The notes beneath the pieces were generated by a model. The model was given only the letters and a program-made list of their open reading frames with translations, was not told the DNA's origin and made no database searches. The position numbers and the translations under genes were made by a program. Shown piece by piece: positions 1 through 7,098 of a stretch of 9,367 nt of DNA (positions within the stretch are counted from its first letter, which is position 1; every line of letters begins with the position of its first letter). This stretch comes from JBPCPM01 sp050999155 (GTDB lineage Bacteria > Actinomycetota > Thermoleophilia > Solirubrobacterales > 70-9), in NCBI GenBank assembly GCA_050999155.1, contig JBPCPM010000104.1:1-9367 (forward strand), read 5' to 3'.

Positions 1-1
1 G

Positions 2-2029
2 ACCGGGCCGGCGCCACCTGACCGACCGCGCGAGCCCGACCGACCGCGCGAGCCCGCGCCGCGCCGCGCCCCTGGCGCCGGCGACGAGCGGCCGCTGTGG
101 CACCTTCTGGCCGCAACCGTCGCCCTCGCGGCGGTGATCGGCGTCGGCACCATGGCGGCTACCGCCCGCTGGGGGATGCTTACCGGCACGGTCGTGCTGC
201 TGGCCTCGCTGGTGGCGGTGGGTTGCGCTGTCGTCGTCGTCAGCTATCGGAGGGTCCAGCGGATCCGCCTTCGCACCAGGACCGACGCGCTGACGGGGCT
301 CGGCTCGGCCCAGGCCCTCGACGAGGAGCTCGCCCGCCGCGCCGCGACGACGATCCCGGTCGGTGTGGTGGCGAGCGACCTCGACGGCCTGCGTGAGCTG
401 ACCACCCGCCTGGGCCGAGGGGCCGGCGACGCCGTGGTGCGCGGGGTCGCCGAGGCCGCCGCGGACACGGCCGAGCCCGGCCTTGCCTTCCGCGCCGGAC
501 CCGACGAGGTCGTCCTGCTGATCGACTGCGACAACGAGGACCAGGCCCTGCGCTCCGCCCAGATCCTGCACTCACGGGTCAGCGGCTGGCTCTCGGAGGT
601 CTGGGACCAGGGTGGGCTCTCGATCGGGGTCGCCCACGGCCACCACGAGGACGGCAGCCACACCCCGCTTCGCGAAGCCCAGCTCGCCCTCGCCGAGGCC
701 AAGGCGGGGGGTGGCAACCGCGTCGTCGGCGCCTCGGGCGTGACCGGCCGGCGCGCCGCGTCCTTTGCCGATCCTGCCCGTCGGGCCGCCTTGCGGATGG
801 CCGGCGCCGCGCTGGCCGCACGGGATGCCTTGACCGCCGAGCACTCCGACGATGTCGTGGAGCTCAGCGAGGTCCTGGCCGACGAGCTGGGAATCGAGGG
901 CGCCGAGCGCGAGCGGCTGCTCGTCGGCGCCCGCCTGCACGACATCGGCAAGGTCCGCATCCCCGAGCGCGTCCTCGGAAAACCGGGCCCGCTGGACGCC
1001 GCGGAACGCGAGCTGATGGAGACCCACACGCCCGAGGGCGAGCGGATCGTGCGCGCGGTCCCTGAGCTCGCCGATGTGGCCGGCATCGTGCGCCACCACC
1101 ACGAACGCTGGGACGGAGACGGGTACCCCGACGGTCTGGCCGGCGAGGAGATCCCGCTTGCCAGCCGGATCGTCGCCGTGGCCGATGCCTTCCACGCAAT
1201 TCGCTCCGCCCGTCCTTACCGCCCGGGGCGCTCGGCCCGTGACGCCATGGCTGTCCTCAACGACGCGTCCGGGTCGCAGTTCGACCCCCGGGTCGTGGCC
1301 GCGCTGGTCGCCGCCCGGCGCAAGCACCTCGCGGGTGCGATGCCCGACCGCCGGACGCGCAAGGTCCTGCTGATGCTCATGGCCTTCGTGCTCGCCCTGG
1401 GAGGCAGCGCCGTGGCCGCCCGCCTCTCGCCGGTCACCAGCTCGTTGGAGCGCGGCGCCAAGGACGCCCAGGGCTCGACGCTCGACGACAGCTCCGTGAC
1501 GCCCGGCGGCCCCGGAGCCGAGCCGGTCGGGGAGACCTCCGACGACGAGAAGAGCGAGAAGGACGATGGGAGCGCGAAGGACGCTGAAAAGGACAAGGAC
1601 GACGAGGACGAGCGCAGCGACGACGACACGGGCGACGAGAAGAAGACGACCGACGGCGAGAAGGACACCAGCAGCGGCGACTCCTCCGGCGGTTCCGCGC
1701 CGTCCGGCGGGTCTCCGGCTTCCGGGCACGGAGCCCCGGATCAGCCCGGCCGCTCGAACGCGGGCGGGCAGGGCAACTCCAACGCGAGAGGCAACAACGA
1801 GGGCAACCCTGGCCGCGGAAAGGCCAAGGGCCGCGACGAGCGTTCGTCCGGCCGGCGCGGGGCCCGCCAGAACGGCAACGACCGCAGCGAAGCGAAGTTA
1901 AACCCGAACGCCAAGGCGGAGCCCAAGCCAAAGAAGCCGAAATCGAAGCCGAGGATCGGTCTGCCGGCGAAGCCGAAGGTGCCGGAACTTCCAGGCAACC
2001 CAATGGATCTGCTCCCGCCGCGTCCGTGA
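2..2029 (+). CDS. Membrane GGDEF (degenerate) / HD-GYP cyclic-di-GMP phosphodiesterase, 5' partial
   Basis: Probable c-di-GMP hydrolase acting at the cytoplasmic face of the membrane. The frame is open to the window edge. A GTG at 134 could start a 631-aa protein (numbering below), but codons 95-166 upstream of and across it encode a first hydrophobic helix (LWHLLAATVALAAVIG...), so the true start is probably outside. A second helix spans residues 14-37. Residues 48-200 are a GGDEF fold: DALTGLG is present, but the signature reads AGPDEV (121-126), so cyclase activity is unlikely. Residues 210-395 are HD-GYP with its metal ligands: H237, H269-D270, H298, HHE at 322-324, D351, plus DGDGYP at 327-332. 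A third helix (409-430) is followed by about 200 disordered residues: acidic D/E/K-rich (465-515), then G/S/N/R-rich, then K/P-rich. This topology would place the tail outside the cytoplasm. The stop overlaps the next start (GTGA). HD-GYP is firm; the tail's function is unknown. Confidence 0.92.
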   Translation, partial: TGPAPPDRPREPDRPREPAPRRAPGAGDERPLWHLLAATVALAAVIGVGTMAATARWGMLTGTVVLLASLVAVGCAVVVVSYRRVQRIRLRTRTDALTGLGSAQALDEELARRAATTIPVGVVASDLDGLRELTTRLGRGAGDAVVRGVAEAAADTAEPGLAFRAGPDEVVLLIDCDNEDQALRSAQILHSRVSGWLSEVWDQGGLSIGVAHGHHEDGSHTPLREAQLALAEAKAGGGNRVVGASGVTGRRAASFADPARRAALRMAGAALAARDALTAEHSDDVVELSEVLADELGIEGAERERLLVGARLHDIGKVRIPERVLGKPGPLDAAERELMETHTPEGERIVRAVPELADVAGIVRHHHERWDGDGYPDGLAGEEIPLASRIVAVADAFHAIRSARPYRPGRSARDAMAVLNDASGSQFDPRVVAALVAARRKHLAGAMPDRRTRKVLLMLMAFVLALGGSAVAARLSPVTSSLERGAKDAQGSTLDDSSVTPGGPGAEPVGETSDDEKSEKDDGSAKDAEKDKDDEDERSDDDTGDEKKTTDGEKDTSSGDSSGGSAPSGGSPASGHGAPDQPGRSNAGGQGNSNARGNNEGNPGRGKAKGRDERSSGRRGARQNGNDRSEAKLNPNAKAEPKPKKPKSKPRIGLPAKPKVPELPGNPMDLLPPRP
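20..55 (+). repeat. Perfect 18-bp tandem duplication
   Basis: Positions 20-37 and 38-55 are identical 18-mers (GACCGACCGCGCGAGCCC). In the reading frame that continues into the GGDEF/HD-GYP gene they encode DRPREP twice, so the duplication is frame-neutral. It lies in a proline/arginine-rich stretch just before the first predicted membrane helix. Confidence 0.9.
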
Positions 2030-2997
2030 GCGGCCGCCGCGCCCTGCTGGCACCCGACGCGTTCAAGGGAACCCTGACCGCGGCCCAGGTGGCCGGAGCC
2101 CTGGCCGCCGGGGCCGGCCCCGATCCCATCCTCTGCCCGGTCGCCGACGGGGGCGAGGGAACCGCAGCTGTGCTGCGCGCAGCCGACGGCGGGGAGGAAC
2201 ACCCCCACACGGTCACCGGGCCGGACGGATCCGCCGTCGAGGCACGCTTCACGATCCTGGGCGACGGTCGGACTGCCGTCGTCGAGGTCGCGTCTGCCAC
2301 CGGGCTTGACCTCGTGCCCGAGCCCTCGCGCGACGCCTGGTCGGCCACCAGCCGCGGCACCGGCGAGCTGATCGGGGCGGCCATCGACGCCGGCGCCCGG
2401 ACGGTGCTCGTCGGCTGCGGCGGCAGCGCGAGCACCGACGGTGGGGCCGGCGCGCTCGAGGCCTTCGACCCCACCGCCGCCACGATCGTCTGCCTCTGCG
2501 ACACCGAGGAACCGTACGGTCGTTCCGCCAGGGTCTACGGGCCCCAGAAGGGGGCGGACGAGCACACGGTCCGCCGGCTGGACGACCGCCTCCACGACCA
2601 GGCGTCCCGGCTGCCGCGCGACCCCACCGCCGTGCCGTGGAGCGGCGCCGCCGGTGGGCTCGCCGGGGGCCTGTGGGCCCACGGGGCGGAACTCCGCCCC
2701 GGGGCCACGTACGTTCTCGAGCGGGTGGGGTTCCGGGGGCGGCTGGCCGCCTGCGACCTGGTCATCACCGGCGAAGGACGGCTGGACCGCACGAGCCTGA
2801 CGGGCAAGGCGGTCAGCGAGGTCGCCATCGGCGCGCGCCAGGGCGGTGTCCCGTGCCACGCCGTCGTCGGGCACGATGCGCTCGACCCGTTCTCCGCCCG
2901 CATTCTCGACCTCGCATCCATCCAGGAGGCCGGCGATCTCGACAGCCTGGCCGCCGCCGCGCAGCGGATCGTCACCGCCGCCGTGCCCGTCTCGTGA
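2026..2997 (+). CDS. Glycerate kinase (GarK/GlxK family), short form
   Basis: Phosphorylates D-glycerate with ATP; this family usually gives 2-phosphoglycerate, feeding glyoxylate/glycerate carbon into glycolysis in the cytoplasm. The 323-aa product shows the family motifs in order: PDAFKGTL (10-17), VADGGEGT (39-46), VGCGGSASTDGGAGAL (129-144), YGPQKGA (171-177) and VITGEGRLDRTSLTGK (246-261). Family members are usually about 370-380 aa. Here the segment between GGAGAL and the CD..P..G region (about 145-165) is some 40-50 residues shorter, and the usual CDV.NP reads CDTEEP. The GTG start at 2026 overlaps the upstream TGA, so translation is probably coupled to the HD-GYP gene. It converges on the HAD gene with a 46-bp gap. 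The family is clear; full activity of the shortened form is an inference. Confidence 0.92.
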   Translation: MSGRRALLAPDAFKGTLTAAQVAGALAAGAGPDPILCPVADGGEGTAAVLRAADGGEEHPHTVTGPDGSAVEARFTILGDGRTAVVEVASATGLDLVPEPSRDAWSATSRGTGELIGAAIDAGARTVLVGCGGSASTDGGAGALEAFDPTAATIVCLCDTEEPYGRSARVYGPQKGADEHTVRRLDDRLHDQASRLPRDPTAVPWSGAAGGLAGGLWAHGAELRPGATYVLERVGFRGRLAACDLVITGEGRLDRTSLTGKAVSEVAIGARQGGVPCHAVVGHDALDPFSARILDLASIQEAGDLDSLAAAAQRIVTAAVPVS

Positions 2998-3043
2998 GCG
3001 CTTGCGGGCTTCGAGGCGGCGCGGCCGGCCGAGGAGTCCGCCC

Positions 3044-3853
3044 TCAGGCCCCGCGGCGGGCGAGCGTCTCGACCACGGCCTGGTAGACCCCGTCGCCCAT
3101 CGAGCCCTCGGTGACGCGCACGTTCGCCGTCGCGGCCGCCGCCCGGGCCACTCCCGGATCCTTCGCCGTCCCGTTGGCCACCACGAAGAACCGGCTGACG
3201 ACCTCGGCCACGCTCATGTCCTCCAGCGAATCGCCGACCGCGACGCACCGGGAGCGATCGTGGCCGGCCGCCTGCAGGTGAAACCGCACCGCGGCCGCCT
3301 TGCCCGTCCCGTGGGGCATCAGGTGGTACACGTTGGTGACCTCGAGGTCACCCATGCGGCGCCCGATCGCCCCGTTGTCGAGCAGGTACACCCAGTCGTG
3401 TCCCTCGGCGGCCAGCAGCTCGTTGGCCTCCTGGACATCGATAAGGCCGCGGAACAGGTGGGAGTGCACGCGGTCGGTGTGCCACGGCGCGTGGTGCTCG
3501 AGCCGTCCTGCGTAGCGATCGAGCAGCAGCTGCGGGATGCCTGCATCGAGCATCCGGGCGTGCGGCCCGCCGTCGGCGGTGGTGTCCTGCCCGTCGGGCA
3601 ACACATGGCGCTCGCCGTCCAGGACCACCCCACACCCCGCCTCGTAGATGAACGACCGCTGGCCGAACATCCGCGCCGCCTCGTGGGCCTGGGGCTCGCG
3701 CCGGCCGGTCATCACCACGACCTCGGCGCCTGCGCGGTCGCAGGCCTGCAGGGCCCGGGCGGCCGACAGCGTGAAGCCCCCGTCGGCGTCGGAGAACAGC
3801 GAGCCGCGGGGACCGAGCAGGGTCCCGTCGAGATCGACGTAGAGGCAATCCAC
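3044..3853 (-). CDS. HAD-superfamily hydrolase, probable phosphatase (IIB-like cap)
   Basis: Predicted Mg-dependent cytoplasmic sugar or metabolite phosphatase of 269 aa. HAD motif I is D7-L-D9-G-T with the nucleophile and acid/base aspartates. Motif II is T49 in VVVMTGR. Motif III is K185 in HGTGK. Motif IV is GDSLEDM with D208 and D212. The roughly 100-residue insert between motifs II and III is where a C2/IIB cap sits, as in Cof-type and mannosyl-3-phosphoglycerate phosphatase relatives. I chose the GTG at 3853, six codons before the nucleophile; the open frame upstream runs antisense to folP and is not coding. There is no obvious ribosome site, but a TANNNT box ends 7 nt before the start, compatible with a leaderless transcript. 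It converges with glycerate kinase and diverges from folP. The substrate cannot be read from the sequence; a link to phosphoglycerate compounds is speculative. Confidence 0.85.
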   Translation of the reverse strand: MDCLYVDLDGTLLGPRGSLFSDADGGFTLSAARALQACDRAGAEVVVMTGRREPQAHEAARMFGQRSFIYEAGCGVVLDGERHVLPDGQDTTADGGPHARMLDAGIPQLLLDRYAGRLEHHAPWHTDRVHSHLFRGLIDVQEANELLAAEGHDWVYLLDNGAIGRRMGDLEVTNVYHLMPHGTGKAAAVRFHLQAAGHDRSRCVAVGDSLEDMSVAEVVSRFFVVANGTAKDPGVARAAAATANVRVTEGSMGDGVYQAVVETLARRGA

Positions 3854-3931
3854 GGCCGGTACCGTAGCCAGATCCCCGCGCGCGACCCCGCCTCCGCCCC
3901 ACCGCCCGCCGCGCCTGCCCACCGCTGGCGC
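3854..3931. promoter_or_regulatory. Divergent intergenic region between the HAD gene and folP-like gene
   Basis: These 78 bp separate two divergent starts and should hold both promoters. An 8-bp palindrome, CGGTACCG (3857-3864), lies beside the HAD start. On the minus strand TACGGT (3866-3861) fits a TANNNT -10 box and ends 7 nt before the HAD GTG, as in leaderless actinobacterial transcripts. On the plus strand TACCGT (3860-3865) could serve the other direction. No convincing -35 box is visible for either. The rest is C-rich and shows no clear ribosome site for the folP-like gene. Confidence 0.3.
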
Positions 3932-4765
3932 GTGGCCGGGCGACAGCTGACGATCGCCCGGCCCCTGGCCTCGGCGATCGTCAACGTCACCAGCGACTCG
4001 TTCTGGGAGGGGGCGCGGAGCCGGACGGCCGAGCAGGCGATCGCCGACGGCCGGCGGCTGCTGGGCGAGGGATTCGACCTCGTCGACGTCGGCGCGGTGG
4101 CTGCCCGCAGCGGCCCACCGGTCGCGCCGGAGACGGAGGCCGCCGCGCTGGTCCCCGCGGTCCGCGGGCTGGCCGCCGCCGGGGCGATCGTCTCGGCCGA
4201 CACCTTCTCGGCCCACGTCGCCCGGGAGGCGGTCGGAGCTGGCGCGGCGATCGTCAACGACATCTCCGGCGCCGCCGATCCGCACCTGCTGGAGGTATGC
4301 GCCCAGACCGGCTGCGGCCTCGTGCTGATGCACATCGAGGGTCCCGCCCGCCAGGACCGGCCCAACCACCGCTACGACGACGTCGCCGCCCGCCTGCTGG
4401 AATTCTTCGGCGCGGGACTCCAACGGGCGGCGAGCTACGGGGTGGCCGCCGAGCAGATCGTCCTCGACCCGGGGCTCGACTTCGACCTCTCGGTGGCCGA
4501 CGACCTCGAGATCGTCCGGCGTCTCGGCGAGCTTCGCTCGCTGGACCGACCGCTGTACCTGGCCATCTCGCGTAAGGACTTCCTCGGGGCCGTGCTGGCC
4601 GGTTCGTGGGAGGGCCGGCTCGACCCCGGGCGGCGGTCCTGGGCCACGGTCGGGCTGAGCGCCCTGGTCACTTATGCCGGCGCCGGCGTGCTGCGCGTGC
4701 ACGACGCCGAAGCGGTCGACGCGATGCTCGTGGCCGCTGCCCTGCGTGCGGAGTCCGGGCGATGA
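3932..4765 (+). CDS. folP: Dihydropteroate synthase homologue, divergent at signature loops
   Basis: Dihydropteroate synthase joins p-aminobenzoate to hydroxymethyl-dihydropterin diphosphate in folate synthesis. The 277-aa product has the family length and TIM-barrel landmarks: NVTSDSF (18-24), ADTF (D90), NDISG (N109-D110), LMHIEG (132-137), LDPG (D179), SRKDFLG (K215) and RVHD (255-258). Three usually conserved positions differ: TPDSF reads TSDSF; the pABA-loop STRPG reads AARSG (57-61); and GFGK after DPG reads DFDL (183-186), losing the lysine. It may be a housekeeping enzyme of a divergent lineage or a FolP2-like paralogue with changed activity. The GTG at 3932 is the only usual start near the fold; the codons before it (HRWR) resemble the N-terminus of related enzymes, so a non-standard earlier start is possible. 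The stop overlaps the helicase start (ATGA). No other folate gene is nearby. Confidence 0.85.
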   Translation: MAGRQLTIARPLASAIVNVTSDSFWEGARSRTAEQAIADGRRLLGEGFDLVDVGAVAARSGPPVAPETEAAALVPAVRGLAAAGAIVSADTFSAHVAREAVGAGAAIVNDISGAADPHLLEVCAQTGCGLVLMHIEGPARQDRPNHRYDDVAARLLEFFGAGLQRAASYGVAAEQIVLDPGLDFDLSVADDLEIVRRLGELRSLDRPLYLAISRKDFLGAVLAGSWEGRLDPGRRSWATVGLSALVTYAGAGVLRVHDAEAVDAMLVAAALRAESGR

Positions 4766-7098
4766 GCCCGCGGACCGTCGAGCGGGCCCCGTGGGCCGGC
4801 GTCCTCGATACCGGACGCGAGCAGGGCACCCTGGTGGCGGAGAGCTTCGAATCGGCCAAGCGGGGGTCGCGTGCGTCGTTGCCCGATGACCTGCACCCCG
4901 ACCTCGCCGCCGCGCTGGCCCGCCAGGGGCTCGACAAGCTCTACCGCCACCAGGTCGAGGCGTGGGACCGTGTCCGCGAGGGCCACGTGATGATCACCAG
5001 CGGGACCGCGAGCGGAAAGTCGCTGGCCTTCAACCTCCCGACCCTCGACGTGCTCCTGCGCGAGCCTTCGGCCCGGGCGTTGTACCTGTACCCGACGAAG
5101 GCCCTGGCCCAGGACCAGGCCCGATCGCTGGCCGCCCTGCGCCTGGAGGGCCTGCGCCACGCGGTCTACGACGGGGACACGCCACGCGACGACCGGCCGG
5201 GCCTGCGGCGCAAGGCGAACCTCCTGCTGACAAACCCGGACATGCTCCACGTCGGCGTGTTGCCCAATCACCAGCATTGGGGCGCGTTCCTGCGAGGGCT
5301 GCGCTACGTCGTCATCGACGAGGCACACACCTATCGCGGCATCTTCGGCTCGCACGTGGCCAACGTGCTGCGCCGCCTGCGCCGGCTGGCCGCCCATTAC
5401 GGCGGCGACCCCCGGTTCGTCCTGGCCTCGGCGACGATCGCCAACCCCGGAGAGCTCGGCGAGCGGCTGATTGGGGAGGAGTGCGCCGTGGTCGGCGACG
5501 GCGGTGCCCCCCGGGCCAAGCGGCAGATCGCGATGTGGAATCCCCCGCTGGTCGACGAGGCCGCGGGAACCCGCCGCTCGGCGCTGTCGGAGGCGGCGGA
5601 GCTGCTCGCCTCGCTGATCGAGAAGGGGGTTCGCACGATCTGCTTTCTCAAGAGCCGCCGGGGCATCGAGCTGATCCAGCGGTTCACCGCGATGGAGCTC
5701 GAGCGGCGCGGGAAGGCAGAGCTGGCCGAGCTGCTGGCCCCCTACCGCGCCGGGTACACGCCCCAGCAACGCCGCGAGATCGAGCGGCGCCTGGTCGAGG
5801 GCGAGCTGCTTGCCGTCGTGTCGACCGACGCGCTGGAGCTCGGCATCGACGTCGGGGAGCTCGACGCGGCCATCTGCGTGACGTTCCCGGGAACCGTCGC
5901 GAGCCTGCGGCAGATGTGGGGACGAGCCGGCCGCCGGCGGGCCGGCCTGGCGGTCTACGTGGCCGGCCAGGACGCCCTGGACCAGTTCTTCTGCCGTCAC
6001 CCCGACGAGTTCCTCGACCGCCCGGTGGAGTCGGCCATCCTCGACCACGAGTCCGAGGAGATCCACATGGCCCACCTCGCAGCAGCCGCCTACGAACTGC
6101 CGCTCGGCGCCGGCGACGAGGAGCAGACGCTGGGACCGCGGTGGCAGGGCTGGGCCGACCGCATGGTCGGCCGCGGCGTGCTGCGCGAGATCCGGGGCGG
6201 GCGGTACGGCGTCAGGGAACCGGACTTCGTGGCAGGGCGGATCTCGCTGCGCTCCGCCTCGGCCGACTCGGTGCGGGTCGTGGACGCCGGCTCGGGCGAG
6301 ATGGTCGGAACCGTGGAGGCCCAGCGCGCGATGGCCACCGTGCACCCCGGCGCGGTGTACCTGCACATGGGCCGCTCCTACGAGGTCCAGCAGCTCGACA
6401 TCGCCGGCCGCCAGGCGCTGGTGCGCCCATTTACCGGCGACTACTACACCCAGCCCAAGAAGGAGATCGAGATCTTCGTCGACGCCCAGCTCGACGCGCG
6501 CGAGACCCTCGGCTGCGAGCTGCACTTCGGGCGGGTCTCGGTGAGCGAGCGGGTGATCGCCTTCCAGCGCAAGCGCCTGGGCGACCATGAGGTCGTCGAT
6601 CTCGTCTCGCTCGAGCTGCCCGAGGAGCACTTCCCCACCCAGGCCCTGTGGTACCTGCCATCCGACGATGCGCTCGGCGAGCTGCCCTCCGACGTCCTGC
6701 TCGGAGCCCTGCACGCGTCCGAGCACGCCCAGATCGCCGTCCTGCCCCTGCTGGCCATGTGCGACCGCTGGGACATCGGGGGCCTGTCGACCACCGTCCA
6801 TTTCCAGACCGGGGCCCCGACGATCTTCATCTACGACGGCCACCCGGGCGGCGTCGGGATCGCCCGCCAGGGCTACGCCTCGTTCGAACGCCTGGTCGCC
6901 GACGCGTCGCGCCTGGTGGGTGAGTGCCCGTGCGAGTCGGGGTGCCCCTCGTGCGTACAGAGCCCGAAGTGCGGCAACCTCAACGACCATCTGCACAAGG
7001 CCGCCGCGAGCGAGCTGATGCGCGGGATGCTGGCCGCGGCAGACAGGCCTCCCGGTGGCGCCGGGGGCCCGACCACGACCCGTCGGCGTGTGCGGTGA
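4762..7098 (+). CDS. Superfamily 2 DEAH-box helicase with C-terminal DUF1998 cysteine cluster (SftH/MrfA type)
   Basis: ATP-dependent DNA translocase/helicase, 778 aa. Characterised relatives are Mycobacterium smegmatis SftH (3'-5' helicase) and Bacillus subtilis MrfA/YprA (repair of mitomycin damage). Motifs: YRHQ (61-64), Walker A TSGTASGKS (79-87), YPTKALAQDQ (110-119), DEAH (186-189), SAT (223-225), FLKSRRGIE (295-303), STDALELGIDVGE (354-366) and QMWGRAGRR (384-392). Residues 400-720 hold a winged-helix-like region and the DUF1998/MZB domain, which ends in a cysteine cluster, C722, C724, C728, C731 and C737 (CPCESGCPSCVQSPKCGN), likely a zinc site. All catalytic motifs are intact. The ATG at 4762 overlaps the folP-like stop, and the TGA overlaps the next GTG, so it sits inside a coupled operon. 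No MrfB-like exonuclease gene lies beside it, so the repair role is inferred from family only. Confidence 0.95.
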   Translation: MSPRTVERAPWAGVLDTGREQGTLVAESFESAKRGSRASLPDDLHPDLAAALARQGLDKLYRHQVEAWDRVREGHVMITSGTASGKSLAFNLPTLDVLLREPSARALYLYPTKALAQDQARSLAALRLEGLRHAVYDGDTPRDDRPGLRRKANLLLTNPDMLHVGVLPNHQHWGAFLRGLRYVVIDEAHTYRGIFGSHVANVLRRLRRLAAHYGGDPRFVLASATIANPGELGERLIGEECAVVGDGGAPRAKRQIAMWNPPLVDEAAGTRRSALSEAAELLASLIEKGVRTICFLKSRRGIELIQRFTAMELERRGKAELAELLAPYRAGYTPQQRREIERRLVEGELLAVVSTDALELGIDVGELDAAICVTFPGTVASLRQMWGRAGRRRAGLAVYVAGQDALDQFFCRHPDEFLDRPVESAILDHESEEIHMAHLAAAAYELPLGAGDEEQTLGPRWQGWADRMVGRGVLREIRGGRYGVREPDFVAGRISLRSASADSVRVVDAGSGEMVGTVEAQRAMATVHPGAVYLHMGRSYEVQQLDIAGRQALVRPFTGDYYTQPKKEIEIFVDAQLDARETLGCELHFGRVSVSERVIAFQRKRLGDHEVVDLVSLELPEEHFPTQALWYLPSDDALGELPSDVLLGALHASEHAQIAVLPLLAMCDRWDIGGLSTTVHFQTGAPTIFIYDGHPGGVGIARQGYASFERLVADASRLVGECPCESGCPSCVQSPKCGNLNDHLHKAAASELMRGMLAAADRPPGGAGGPTTTRRRVR

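Noticed and set aside
572..2874. Long antisense open frames (572-1729, 1434-2504, 1741-2874) under the HD-GYP and glycerate kinase genes
   Set aside because: Low-complexity translations without motifs, opposite genes with clear domains; a usual effect of very high GC.
3013..3045. Possible bidirectional terminator between the convergent genes
   Set aside because: GAGGCGG and CCGCCCTC pair only with a bulge, the right arm overlaps the HAD stop codon, and no T-run follows on either strand. The CGGCCGGCCG palindrome at 3022-3031 is too short and too common at this GC to call.
2846..3931. Plus-strand open frame upstream of the folP-like gene, in the same frame
   Set aside because: This part is antisense to the HAD gene, whose four motifs are intact. 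Only the part from about 3932 resembles dihydropteroate synthase.
3854..4702. Minus-strand extension upstream of the HAD gene
   Set aside because: It lies antisense to the folP-like gene; HAD proteins start a few residues before the DxDGT motif, as with the GTG at 3853.
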